Shown: in pieces, positions 1 to 13,900 of the stretch
Numbering within the stretch: position 1 is the stretch's first letter
How the letters are laid out: each line of letters begins with the position of its first letter
NCBI RefSeq assembly: GCF_018812025.1
Contig: NC_063061.1
Span: 37,899,366-37,963,365, forward strand
Direction of reading: 5' to 3'
Source of the DNA: Megalobrama amblycephala
Lineage: Eukaryota; Chordata; Actinopteri; Cypriniformes; Xenocyprididae
Length of the DNA: 64,000 nt
Notes under the pieces: model-generated
What the model was told of the DNA's origin: nothing
The model's input: the letters and a program-made list of their open reading frames with translations, nothing else
The model's database searches: none
Position numbers and translations under genes: made by a program

Positions 1-1740
1 CTGTGGAATGGAAGCAGGGTCGGTGTCTTCACATGCCTCCTCCATTGCCTGGAGAAGTGTTATTTTGACATAGGGCAATGATCATGGACTTTCCAGCACC
101 ATGTGGAGAAAAAAAATCCTCAATAGGGTTTAGAAATGATGAATATGGAAGCAAGTATACAACAGAAACGTTGTTCAAAACCCATATCTTGACCTTTGGC
201 CTAATTATAGGCCTATTCTAAAGCCATGATTGGTTGGTGTTAAGTAAAGCAATAAGTGTTTGTGCATGTGAGGAGTTAGTGTGAGGCACTGATGAATTAG
301 TATGGCATTTTGATTGGTTGAGTTTGAAAAAGGAAATCAAGATACTTCCTGTTAGATTCTCTTACATAGAGAATTGTGTGTTGTGTTTTGCAAAAAGTGT
401 TTTATGAAATTGAAAAATGAGTCAAAGGCCAAGAATTAGTGTGTGGTTTTGCAGATTTGGTGTGTGGTTCTGCTGTTTGAGTGTCAAGTTTCAAAAATCG
501 TGTGACATGAAAAGATTTTTGTGTGTAAGCAGTTTGAAAAAACTGTAATCATGTGCGGCTCCCTCTCAGCCTATCGTGTAATGACAGTGACATCAGTCAC
601 AATATTCCCTAATCTGCCTTCTCTTAAAATACATTTTTATCAAGCTAAAATCTACATATAGTTCCCATTGAAAGTATTGTTTAGTGTAAAACATGCTGAA
701 GATTAGCAAACAGGCTGTCAATTAATTAAATGGTTAGCTTTTTCCCCACAAAAGCTGTTTAATCAGCACAGTGAAGCCTCTCATCCATTGACTTCCATTC
801 AAAAAACAGCCTCTGGTTTCCTTCCCTGCTTTAGCATTAGCCGTTACGCTTTTGGCTAAAGGTTGCAGTGGCTTTGGTAGCGTCTAATGAATGATCTGTA
901 GTGTTTATATATTGCCTAATGTGTGTACGATCTGAAAGCTTTGTTTGATTTTGCCATAAGAGTCAGATGTTTTGTGAAATTAGTTGGAAGATTTGTGTTT
1001 GTGTTTAATGTTTTGAGAAAATAAGAAATGTGTTTTAACAACTGTGAAATCTACTATTTCTCAATATTTCAGTGATCTGCTAATTAAAAATGCTTATCAA
1101 TTGTTTCAGTATTTGTTTTATATATTTTTTTCAATACTTTTGAGCTGCTGTTGTTGCAGAAGTAGAGGTTTATACTATATTTAAAGATTGTAACATTCGG
1201 TCTTCATTTCTGTCATGCTGTGTTTAAGCATTTGTAAATAAGATCAGAAAGATCCATGATTTTGGTATGGGGTAAACTTGTATGAAGAGAAAATGTGTTA
1301 ATTGACTGCATTTTGTGTGAAAACGACATGAATTATGTTAATGGTAAGGTCACAACAGACGGATGTTGTGTTAATTGTGTTTAGAGATTTGAAACTGTGA
1401 TACAGATTGGATAAAATTATGTTAGAAATTGAAAAACACTGTAAACACAAACTCTCACAGTCAGGACTTTGATACATGAAGAACATGAATTCATCCTTAA
1501 TGACCTTCACATCCATCTTTTTTCTGTGATCATCTTTCCATACTATTTAAAATGATCATTTGTTAACATAATTTATTATATTTTTATATTAGTTTTCCCT
1601 CTCACTCACACACACACAAACATAGTAAAACTCAAATCAAACATGGGGATTTGTGCTTTTGTTTTTTGTTTCTTTTTTAATAATGAAGTCTCTGTTGATC
1701 TGATCTGAGAAAGTGAAGAGTATGTCATTGTTCTCTACAG
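1..1740 (+). other. Intron of NLRC3-like gene, 5' edge of window
   Basis: No coding exon is recognisable here. The stretch is AT-rich and ends in a good 3' splice site (TTGTTCTCTACAG) in front of the LRR exon at 1741. The last ~45 bp (TGATCTGAGA..GTGAAGAG..CATTGTTCTCTACAG) recur before the other three LRR exons (2248-2287, 14497-14541, 18363-18403), so this is a conserved part of the duplicated LRR module. Upstream exons of the gene must lie left of the window. Confidence 0.6.
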
Positions 1741-1914
1741 GTTGTGGGATTGTGGTGTCACAGATGAAGGTTGTGCTGCTCTGGCTTCAGCTCTGAGATC
1801 AAACCCCTCACACCTGAGACTACTGAATCTGACTAGGAATAAACTAGGAGACTCGGGAGTGAAGATAATTTCTGCTGTACTGGAGAATCCTCACTGTAAA
1901 CTGGAGGAACTGAG
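1741..1914 (+). CDS. LRR exon 1 (174 bp)
   Basis: Acceptor TCTACAG at 1734-1740, donor GTAAGA from 1915. Reads LWDCGVTDEGCAALASALRS, then NPSHLRLLNLTRNKLGDSGV, then KIISAVLENPHCKLEELR. Compared with the other modules it has substitutions in the variable LRR face (LLNLTRN, KIISAVL). Symmetric phase, open throughout. Confidence 0.88.
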
Positions 1915-4900
1915 GTAAGATCATTTCTCTGATAGTCACATGATCTGGTGCTCAGAGAGACATATTTTTAAATAGTTCATAGTGAGACCAAAACTAAACT
2001 AATGCAATAATAAATAGTACAAAAACAAATAAACTCTATCAATAAACATGATGATGAAAAAAAGAGGTGCAGAAAGAAGCAAAATGAAGAATGTTAATTT
2101 GTGATAACTGAAGAGGAATCTCATTAAATTCACATGATATTGTCTGTCTCCATCTATAACACTGTTAGTGTGAACATGATTAGATGAATATTAGCTACAT
2201 TATATCATGCAGAGATGCTGTATTAGTTATCTTTCAAACATATATGGGCTTCTGAGAGAGTGAAGAGTGTGTCATTGTTCTCTACAGGTTGATGTATTGT
2301 GGTGTCACAGATGAAGGTTGTGCTGCTCTGGCTTCAGCTCTGAGATCAAACCCCTCACACCTGAGAGAACTGCATCTGTCTGGGAATAAACTAGGAGACT
2401 CGGGAGTGAAGCTGTTTTCTGCTGTACTGGAGAATCCTCACTGTAAACTGGAGTATCTGAGGTAAGATCATCTCTATCATAAAGACTCGAAGTGAATAAG
2501 GATTAATATGTAGATAGTTCATACTAAATATCCTTTGGCGTAAACCCCATCCGGCGGTTCAGTGACAGATTCCTGCTTGAACCGTCAGATCCTGCCGGCA
2601 GTAGAAGGAAAGAGTGAGGAGTCTTCCTGAAAAAAAAAGAAAATTTAGATCTAAATATATTATTATCCTGTAAAAGAAAGTAAAACTAACAGTTAAATAA
2701 ACCGAACAAACTACAAACCAGACAACAGACACAGGTTACAGTGAAGAGGGTTTTTTAAATCACAAATGTTTGGTGTAAATCAGCTTATCTTGTAATGCTA
2801 GAGCAAACAGACCAACCTTTCAAAAGTGTGATCATTGCCTCAAAATGTGTATCTGCAGCTGAAAAGAGGGAAGTTTTGTGTGGTTCACCTGAATAATTTT
2901 TATATGAATAATGTGACCAAAATAAATCACGATAACAAAATATTTCGAAAAAACATGCTATCAGTCAAATTGATCTTTAATTTATTTATTTATTGAACAA
3001 TCACACCATCGCATACCAGTTTGAAATAACTTCCTTCTGTCAGTACTGAAAATCTGTCCTTAAATACAAGTACTGTTACATTGCTGAATACTTAATTACA
3101 AGTAAAATTACTGGTGTCAAAAAGTACTGAAGTAAAAGTACAAAGTATTCTTCTCAAAAACTACTCAGAGTACTAGTTACTGGTTACTTTTTAGCTGGCG
3201 ATATTTAATGAATTACTGTACTAATATATATTTAATCAAATCATAGATCTCTGTAGAAAATAGTAAAGTTTTACCTTTTTGAATTAGTGTTCATGATACT
3301 GGAGTTTCTAACTTCAATACGATACCTTGAAAAATATCAATATTCAGTATCATTTTCAATACCATGGGGAAAACCACAACATACTGTATACTGCAATATA
3401 GATATTTTAATATCTCAATTTTTGTACATCCATTTTGTCAAGGCCATCATTATTTTAAAGCTTCAAAAAGCACAAGACTCGTTGTAACAGTAATCCATTT
3501 GAATGGAGTGGTTTAATTCAAGTCTTCAGAAGAGACACGTCCACTTTATATGATGAACAGATCTTAATTTAGGCTTTTGTTTACATATTTAAACATGTAT
3601 TAATTATCATATAATCTCACTTACACATTTTTTCACTCTGTGTATTTGTCTTTACAATAGAGTAACTTTGTTGCAATAGTTTACATGCAGCACAAGAAAG
3701 ATTGATTTCAAACTGAATTGAATTTACAAAAAAGACAAGTAAACATTAAATTAAAACAAATTAACTCAATTCAGTTGAGGAAAATGACAACACTTATTTT
3801 TATATGCAGTGTGTCTTAAGAGAATATAATATGTTGTTTATTTAAATAAATCGAACATCAGAGGGGTTTGACCTGTAATGTCTGTACAATGTAGTGATGC
3901 AGTTATACAGACTTGGTTATTTATATGTACAAATCATACAAATGCCTCATTCTGAAACATTTCTAACATTGTAAAGAAATTTAAGAGCCACCTTTGATTT
4001 TTCGAAGACTTTCTGGTGCATTTCACTTACAGCCAATAAGATTTCCTGTAGCATTTTCATCGGTCAGGAGGTCTATTCTGATTGGTTGATAACTTTTGAC
4101 AATGTTTAATCCAGAAGGAAAGAGAATTAAAGGGATAGTTCACCCCAAAATGAAGATCTGCTGTTGATCTACTCACCCTCAGACCATCAGAGATGAAGGT
4201 GACTGTTTTTCTTCAGTAGAAAACAGTAAAGAAGATCTTTAGCTGAATCCGTGGTCCTTGCTGATCAGATACTGGCACTGGATTATTTATTTATGTGTCA
4301 TTATCTTATGTGTACTATTCATCATTTTAAATATCATGATTATCGTCAATACCAGTATATTGTGACACCTCTAGCCTGAACAAATAAGAATTTAATCGAA
4401 ATACTGATTAAAGTCAACTAGTAAACTAAAACATAATAATTCCCAGAAATACCAAGAAGTAAATCACTGCAATATGAAGGAAAAACAATTATTAATAAAA
4501 CAAGATTGACATTGAATAAACTCTCATCAAAATAACATGAGCACCTCAGAATGCTGGAGAAACACAATCAATGATGTGCAGATACCAGTGTCATCATGTG
4601 ATGTGTGAATATCATCACAGAGAAAGAGTCGATTATTAGCAGAGGTGGGAGCAAGTCACACGTGTTCAAGTCACAAGTGAGTCTCAAGTTCCTACCATCA
4701 AGTCTCAAACAAATCTCAAGTCACAGTGAACACAAACAGGTCAAGTCGAGTCCTGCTAAGAGTCAAGTTACAACACCAAACAGAGACAAGTAGAGTTTAT
4801 ATTGACCTCGAACTTATTTATTTTTCCTTCAGAAATTATGAACTTTCATACTTTTATGCCATAATATTAATAATAATAATATAATTTATTATAGTACTTA

Positions 4901-7900
4901 TTCACAATTATTACAATTTTGAATTATTATTATAACAATAATACGTAAAATGTTGAAGGTGAATTCACAAGTGTGATGCATTAATTATATTGGTTTATTA
5001 GTAAATGTCATTTTATTTAACTTTACTTAAATATATTTTATGGAATATCACCGGCAGGGAAGTGACAGAAATTAACTTTACATTAAGAGCCAATATTTGA
5101 CTTCCTAAACTGATTTTCAGGGACATTTTTAAACATTTTCAAACCAAAAGGGATTTTTTTTTAAGGGATCTTAAAGGTGAATGCATTTACACTGCAATTA
5201 CAACAGCATTAAAAATGTTGATATTAATTTATTTAAATATAGAATTTTGAATATAGAAAAAAATGAGATGGGGAAAAATTATATATTATACTTTTAATTG
5301 ACCCTTCGCCGGGAGTTTGATGACAAGCAATCTAACCAATCAGAACGCAGAATCCACCATTTTGTCCGACAAAGCAGTCAGGAGTCAGATTAACCTTGGT
5401 GGACTTAAACTTGAAAAATGGAGTGTATTGACGTCTTTCTGCATTTGAAACAACTTTCCTTCTCATGTTCATTCATGTTTATTTGATGCTAAAAATGAAC
5501 TAGTAGATGATCGGTTTACGAGCCTCTTGAGCTGAGGAGCTACAGCGATCTGTCACGACACATTAAAGAGCCACAAAACGGTATTTATTGTTTTAATTTT
5601 TTTTTTTTTTAAACTACACATTTTGAAAGCTCAGACTTTGTTTAATATTATAAGTAACCTGCTGTCTTGTCTGTCGACATGTTGTCAGTGTCCTCTATGC
5701 TCCACGATGTAGTTTTCACTCTGTGTGGCGTGACAGCACCATGGCTTTTCGGACAAAGCAACAGTAACTGAAATTATGAAATTAAAACAGCCAGTAGGTG
5801 GCAGTAAATCACTGTCTTAATGAATGAGTCATAGAAGCATTCATTAAACTGATTCAAAATGGCCGATTCATTCTGGAACGAAGCAAGTGACTGAATCACT
5901 GAATCACTGAACCGATTCGTTCAAAACTCCAGATTCATTCAGTAATGAAACACCACTGTGTGTTGGTGCTGCAGAGACACATGCCTCTTTTGCTGTGGCT
6001 TGTTTGAGATATTGTTGTTGTGAGAAATAGAGCAAAAACATTTAACTTTTAGTTCACTGAACTATTGTATAAAATTAATATCACATTAGCAGCCGTGCTA
6101 GTATTCTGGAAATATTGCTTAAATATCATATGTTAAAGATAAAAAGCTCATACTAGGGCCATTTTGGGGCCATCATATCTTGAATTTTGGGTGCATTTTA
6201 TTAATTCTGGTGTCATTTGTAATAATGTCTGACCCTGCTTTATACAGGAACATCAATAAATCACTGGTATATCATTAACAGTTTTGTGTATTGTTTTCTG
6301 TCACTAGAAAGAGTGAAGTATTTGGCATTAAAGCACAATGATTTAAAATAAAACGTGCCAAATCTCAGTGAATTTACATTACATTAATTATAAAACATGC
6401 CATCATTAATTATCATTTTAATATACTGACAACCTTAAGCTACAGTTGAAAAAATAATTTTTTATAAAGTTTTGACCAAATTTTGTATGTGTTTTGACCA
6501 TTTTTTCTCTCTAGATTTAGTCAAATTAACTAACAAACAGGTTAGCTTACATGCTTTCCTTTGTGAAGTTGGAGGTTGTGATGGTCGTGTCCGATCGATA
6601 CCCCTTGACAGTTTTTATGCTGCAAATCTCCTTTTATAAATATTGTCTGTTTCGAAGTGTTTATATCCAACAGAAACAATGTTGGGAGTTCTTCTTCCCT
6701 CTGTATTTAGCGCTCTCACCCGCTGTATGTTTTTCTGTGCTTGTGCAGCGTCACGTGATTGAGCAAACTCTGATCTTCTGTAGCTTATTTTGATAAAAAT
6801 CAATTTAATTACTTTAGTTGTTATTAAGTCATTCTCAAGTCATTGGATCTCAAGTCAAAGTCATTTTCTTCATTTAGTCAAGCAAGTGTAAAGTCCTTAA
6901 CACACTGAGGTCTGAGGTATCGCCGGCGATACCACCACGTTTTTTTCTTACCAGTGTGAAAGAGACTCAAAATTAGGGTGGCCATACGTCCGGATTTTGG
7001 CCGGACAGTCCGGATTTTAAGCCCCCTGTCCGGCGTCCGGCACAGCCTCAAGCCGGACACTCATTTGTCCTCCTTTTTAGAGTTGCGCTGAATCAGCCTA
7101 AAAAAACCCGCTCTAGAATCTTTATTAGGACGCAGCAGCATAGCGTCTAATGCCGTAAGATCTCTGGTCAAACAAACGATTGGCTGAAAGCGGTGTCAAA
7201 TAAATATCTGATATATCATTGGTTAAAAACATAAACAAGCCTCCATGTGCTGGCTACGTCAAATCATCACGTTAACATGCCGAAACGTCAGACCTCGTTT
7301 AATCCAGAATGGACAAAAGAGCACGAATTTATAGCAAAAAGCAGCAGAGACGCTTTTCATGGATTTTGCACACTGTGTCGCTGTGAAGTGGACGTTAGTA
7401 GTCAAGAGAAAGCCGCCATTGACCGACATGCCAGCATGGAAAAACATAAAAGTAACCGACGAGCTGCAGGTACGTCTTCCCTGAGGTCATTTTTTCGAGA
7501 AGCATCATCAGCTCAGGATGACAAAATCTCCGCTGCAGAGCTTTGTAAAGTCTATCATGCAGTCAAGCATCATCAGTCATACAGGAGTGTCGACTGTGGA
7601 GTGAAAGTGGACAGAGAGATCTTTAGTGACTCATCTACAGCTAAGGGGATGACCTGTGGGAAAACAAAAGCTAAGGCTTTGTGTGAGAATGTCCTAGTGC
7701 CCTACTCTGTACGTATATATTCAGATTACATCAAATTAAACAATCTGCCTTTTTCAGTGGTAACGGACGCAACAAACAAAGGTACGACCAAGTTTTTCCT
7801 GATTGTACTGAGTTAATTGCGCTTTGAGGAAGGTGTGCAACATGCACTGTCAGATTTTTATAGTGACAGCAACAAAACTTCAGAGGCTATAACAAACCAG

Positions 7901-10900
7901 CTGCTGGCTAAACTGGAGATGTCTGGTCTTGATGTGAAAAACATCAACGCCAGTGTCAACTATGGAAAACACAACAGTGTTTATCAGAAATTGAAACTGG
8001 CTCAGAAGGATGTGCTACCTGCAAATTGTTTAGCCTATATCCTACACAATGCAACAAGACAGGCAGCAGGCAGCCTGGATTTTGATGTTGAAAATGCTGT
8101 GCTCAAGGTTTACAGCCATTTTAGCATGTCAGCAAGCAGAACAGCACAGTTGAAGGAATTCTGTGAGTTTGTGGAAGTGGAAGAATGCAACCTGCTACGG
8201 CATTTCGTCACAAGGTGGTTGTCCTGCTTCCATCTATTGACAGAATACTGAAGTATTGGAAGCCCCTGACCAGCTACTTTCAGAGTGAAGGTGAGGAGCA
8301 ATGCTCCCAGTTTTTGTGGAAATGTTTTGGAGAGGAAAGCATCGAAGTGTCTGAGACATATTTTCTTTTCCTCAGTCACATTCTTAAAGTCTTCTCAGAC
8401 ACCATTGAAGCACTTGAGGCCAAATCGTTCAGCATAACATGTGTGTTTAAGGTAATGACTGAACTGAAACAGAAACTTGAGAGAAGGATGACGGACAGGT
8501 TCTTTGGCTTTACTGTGAACAGCAGACTCAAGCAGCTAACCCTTACCTGGCAAATAAATGTGTGGAGGATTTTCTTGGTTTCTATGAAAGAGCCAAGAAA
8601 TACATAAGTGAAAGATATGACTTCTCTGAGAACAGCTTTCATAGCAAAGTGGCAAAGCTTGACCTCACAACTGCTGTGTCATATGAAGAATACAGTGATG
8701 CTGTCCAGGCCTGCAATCTGAAAGACATTGATATGGATGGACTGTATGATGCCATGGTGAAAGCTTCCTTCACCTCTCCGGAAATGGAAGGTTGCCACAG
8801 TGAGGAGCGATATCTGAAACTGTTTTCCAAAGCAGATGAACCACTTGTGAATCTCAGGAAGATCAGCGCCTATATTTTCTCCATCCCATGCAGCAATGCA
8901 CACACAGAACGAGTCTTTTCAATGATGACATCTGCATGGAGAAATGAGAGGAATCGTCTGGATGTGGACAGCGTCAAGGCTGAGCTCCAAGTTTGTGTCA
9001 ATTTCACCTTACCCTGCACAGATATGTACAAGAAGTTCCTTGGAAACAAAAAACTATTGGATGCATCCAGGAAAGGGCAGAAGTATTGCAGATAGACAAT
9101 CAACTATTTGGTGAGTACACTAGTCTTATGTGTTCTGTGTAGTCTTATGTGTGTTCACAAATCTGATGCAGTTAGTTTACTGTGTATTGTATTTAACGAA
9201 GCAAATATATATAGGCTATACTCATTTCCTGTAGGAAGCTCTTAAGCCAAATTGATCTCTAATGCAGCATTTTGATTTTATGAATGGGCTACATGAAATA
9301 TGAATATGTATTGGGTTTAAAACAATACAGATTTTTGAGGGCTGATAACACTATTTTGCTATGTTTTTTATGTGTACCGCAGGAGATGAAGAAGCCCAGG
9401 GGCAATGGGGGCTTGCCTTGGTGGCCATGATGACCCTAGAGGTGCTGTTGTCGCCTGAGCTGCTGCAGAGGGTGAACTTCTGTGTTAAGAACTGAAATGT
9501 GTATTTATTTATTTTTCGCATTCATTAATTGTTTATGTATTTCTGTTATTTCCAGAAGTCCAGAAATGTTATGTTTTCAGGCACTGTGCAAGACTTTTTT
9601 GAAACAAACATCACAATGTCTTGAATAAATACAAATACTGTGAACAAACACTTTTTGCCTCTTCTGTTACACACAGGTCTACATCAAATTGTGCGGCAAT
9701 GAATAGAGTAGGCTTTTTCAGAATCACTGTATCATGATACCATCGATATAATGGACAAAATTGTATTACGAGTACATTGTAGTTGCGAGTACACCAGAGT
9801 CCTCTGCAATTATTCTTGCCTCACTAAATGCCGCAAAGTGTCCTACTTTTTGGTGTTATGGAAATGGCCACCCTACTCAAAATACTCCGTCAATGTTGCA
9901 CATACAATTAAGAGTTATACACCATTTTAATCTGTGGAATATCTTCTTTTATTTGTGTACACTCAGAGTAAAAACAAAATGTTGTGCTTTTTGTAAAATA
10001 AAGAAAACTAACATGATGCGTGATCTCTCGTCTCCCTCTGAACGAAGTCCAATCTGATAGTTCTCAGAAAATGAACTGTAACTTAGTGAATACTAATCAC
10101 AAAAAATTTACACTTATGTCTAAAATAACGTTGAAATGTCAGGTTTTAAATCGTGTAAGTCAAATCGAAAACAAACATTCTGTGTTTATGTAATCTGTAT
10201 GAAAAGAGACACATGTCAGAAGTCTGTGATTCAGCTCATTATCCGCTAATGCGGCCACACCCACGGAGCCAGCGCTATTCAGACGCAAATTCTGAGGCAA
10301 TACATGCATACATCGTCTCAATCGTGTGTTTATTATCTTGAAAAATGTTTTGAATAGCCATAGTTAGCGATCTCTGGCCTCTGTTAGTTCCTGGATTGTC
10401 ACATGACCTGTTCTTCTTTAGGAGGCATTTGTGGACTAAAGGTGTACAGAGCGCCCTCCGGCTGCAAGTATGAATTGAAAACACAGTATCCAGCGCTCAT
10501 AGTGATGACAATAAATAGTAAATAAATATTACTCCTTTGTATAGAAAATTGATATAAACATATGAGAATCCATCAATATTTCTCCAAATGTGCATGTTTT
10601 TAAGCATATTAAGAAATTACGGTCAATATAAGATTTTAAGAGTCAAAATGTGAATCTTGAGTCTTAGATCTTTTTAATGATGTATAGTTTGTCAGCTGCA
10701 CATTAACATTTAGGCTATATAATATAACAAATATAGTAGCCTACATGAAATGCCATAGAGGTAGGAATGTTCAGACGCTTTGCATCTCAGAAATACATTA
10801 TATTTTAAAGGGGCTCTATGTAAGATTTTTCACTTTAATAAAGCATAAAAATACCCTAATATGTTTGCAGATATTTAGGAAACATGCTAAGTTCACCTAC

Positions 10901-13900
10901 TTGTTTCTCAGAAAAACATTGTTACAGCCAGATATTCTACTTTGAAAATGTGCGTTCTGTGTTGGAATGTCTGTTTTTGTTTTGGTCTGTGAGAAACCTC
11001 GTGCTGCCAGTTTATCCAATAGTATGTCGACATCGCAGGTTGCCAGTTGGCGGAAAACACCGCGTATTGCAGCCATGGAAACCAGCAAACAAAGTGGGTC
11101 AGAGAATCAGGCAATAACGTCAGCTGCGCGTTCCCGCTCTCTTCTCTGTCACGGTGAAGTGACACACACCCGCGCGGGCGCCTCCTTTCACTCACTCGTC
11201 TCATTCGCTCCGGTTAAAGTAGTGCTTGTATTGCGCATTTAGTCATTCCCGCAGGTCTCGTGCTCACACCGAAAGCGCGTGCACTACTGATCTATATTAG
11301 TGGAGCGAACAAGCCACGCTCAGTCTCAAACAGAGACAGAAATCAAACAGAGTCACAAGTACCAAAATAAGCGCCTTCCTGCGCTTAAACTGTCAAATAC
11401 ATACAAAAGTATGTCAAAAGCAGCGGCACAGGCAATCTTGGCGAATACACAGATAAACACAGTCAGTTTTTAATCGTTAAATAGCTAAGAAAGTGAACTC
11501 ATGTTGTGTGTAACAGTATTGGGTCCGTTGAACACCGTTAATAGACTCTTAAAGGGACAGCAGTCCAATATTCCTGCTGCTGTCTGTCATGTTAATCAAA
11601 GAACAAAAGACAAGAAAATCACTTTCTGCTCTTGACTGAATACGTTTTATAACTTTAATGGTAAGAATTGTTTGCAATAAAGACTACAGAAATGAAGGTA
11701 ACCAATGCAAAATAACACAATGTGTTATTTTACATTTGATTACTTTAATTTCTGTAGTATTTCTTACCTGAATAAAAACCCAGTTAACCCAAAAAACTTA
11801 GTTTCATAGCTCTCTTTATTCTATTGCATTTATTTGAGCTGTTTATATTTTATTGCTGACTTTTACTTTTTTTAATGAAAATAAACCTCTGCATTGAAGA
11901 AAAGTAGATTTTTGTTTGTATATGTTGTCATTTATAGTTCTTAGAAAGAAAATCGGAATCAGCAAAAAATATGTATCGGCCGATCACACTAACAAAAAAT
12001 CGGAAATCGGAATCAGCCAAGAAAATTGCAATCGGTGCATCTCTACTAAAAAGCCTCTGAATCCATCTAAATATCTTTACAACAACAGCATATCAAAACA
12101 GATAAATCAACTCATCAACTTACAGTGTTTGTCTCCTCAGCTTTCATTGTCAATTGCGCTCCCTATTGTTGCTGGCAACCATATGCTGTAAAAGCTGGCA
12201 ACCCGCGTCTTTGAATTAGGGGGCGGGCCAAACAATATTTTGAATTTGGACTGCAGTACCTATTTTGAACACTGGGTGTCATTGCTACAGAGAGCCCCTT
12301 TAAAGTATATTAAAATAGAAAACCATTATTTGGTTAGAGACTTTAAAAAAAAAAAAAATGTGTTCAATCTTTTGACTGGTACTGTAATTTAACATAGGCC
12401 TATACAATTTTCTTCACATCATGTGCAATAATATGTGCATGCATGAGATCACAAAAATCATGTTTTTTTGTCCAGGGTGGACATTAATCCTTTTATCAGC
12501 ATGATCACAGAGGGTTTTTTCACAGCCTACCTGACTGAAAGAGCTCATTATTTATGCAGGTCATTACAACTCATTATGCGATTCTTTTGTCTTCTCAGGT
12601 GTGATTTACAGGATTATTCATGATGATTCATGCCTCCACGCATACTGTGTTTCTTGACAAAAAGAAAATTTAAATTTCTCTATTGTTTTATATGAACAAG
12701 TCAGCATAATAATTCTTACATCATTTTGAAGCAAAAACTCTAGTCTACAACCTCCAATACCCAGAAGTCTTGTGAACACAGATTTAATTTTTTTTTTTTT
12801 GGCCTTATTTCAGTGACTTAAGTTTTTTGTTTTTTCAATAACCACCCATAAACGTTATTCCTTCAAAAACACAAACATGTACATACATGTTCCTCACATA
12901 TTATGAATACAGTGTAATGACACTTTTGTCATTAATATGTTTATGAACAACTGAAAAAATCACAAATGTCAGGGCATGTCAAAACTTCTCCAGGGCCCCA
13001 AAAATCCTCAGACCCCTGAGGGTTAAAGGGTTAGTTCACCCAAAAATGAAAATGATGTCATTAATTACTCACCCTCATGTCGTTCTACACCTGTAAGACC
13101 TTCGTTCATCTTCAGAACACAAATTAAGATATTTTTGATGAAATCCGATGGCTCAGTGAGGCCTCCATTGACAGCAAGTTAATTTACACTTTCAATGTTC
13201 AGAAAGGTATAAAGACATATTTAACACAGTGCATGTGACTACAGTGGTTCAGCCTTAATGTTATGAAGCGACGAGAATACTTTGTGCGGCAAAAACAAAA
13301 ATAATGACTTTATTCAACAATTTCCTCTCTTCCTTCTCACGAGAGCAGCATGACACATGCGTGTGGTGAGATACATCTGTCGTGTCCTCGTCTGAATTAT
13401 CCAAACTTTCCAGCTGTGGCATGACAATAAAATTACATTCATAATAGGGCTGGGCGATATATCGCATGCGATTCTCACGCGCATTTCGTCAGTAAAGCCG
13501 GTTCCCTGATTACCGCTAAATCGCCATCACCTGCTTTCAAATGGAGCGCCTTTTAATAGACAAAGCCGTAGTTCACGGAGAAGCCACGCAAAATCGCGTT
13601 CAGTATCGAAGATGAATCGACTTCGATAATGAACCCAATTTTGCGTGGCTTATCAGTGAACTACGGCTCTGTCTATTAAAAGGAGCTCCATTTTAAAGCA
13701 GGTGATGGCGATTTAGAGGTAATCAGGGAACCGGCTTTACTGACGAAATGCGCGTGAGAATCGCATGCGATATATCGCCCAGCCCTAATTCATAAGATGC
13801 AGTATTATACTGTGCAGATCTTCAGTCAACAATGTCAAGATATGAGACTTGGGAAACTAAAATATGAAACTTAAGTGGATAAAATTATGTTCATTGTGTG

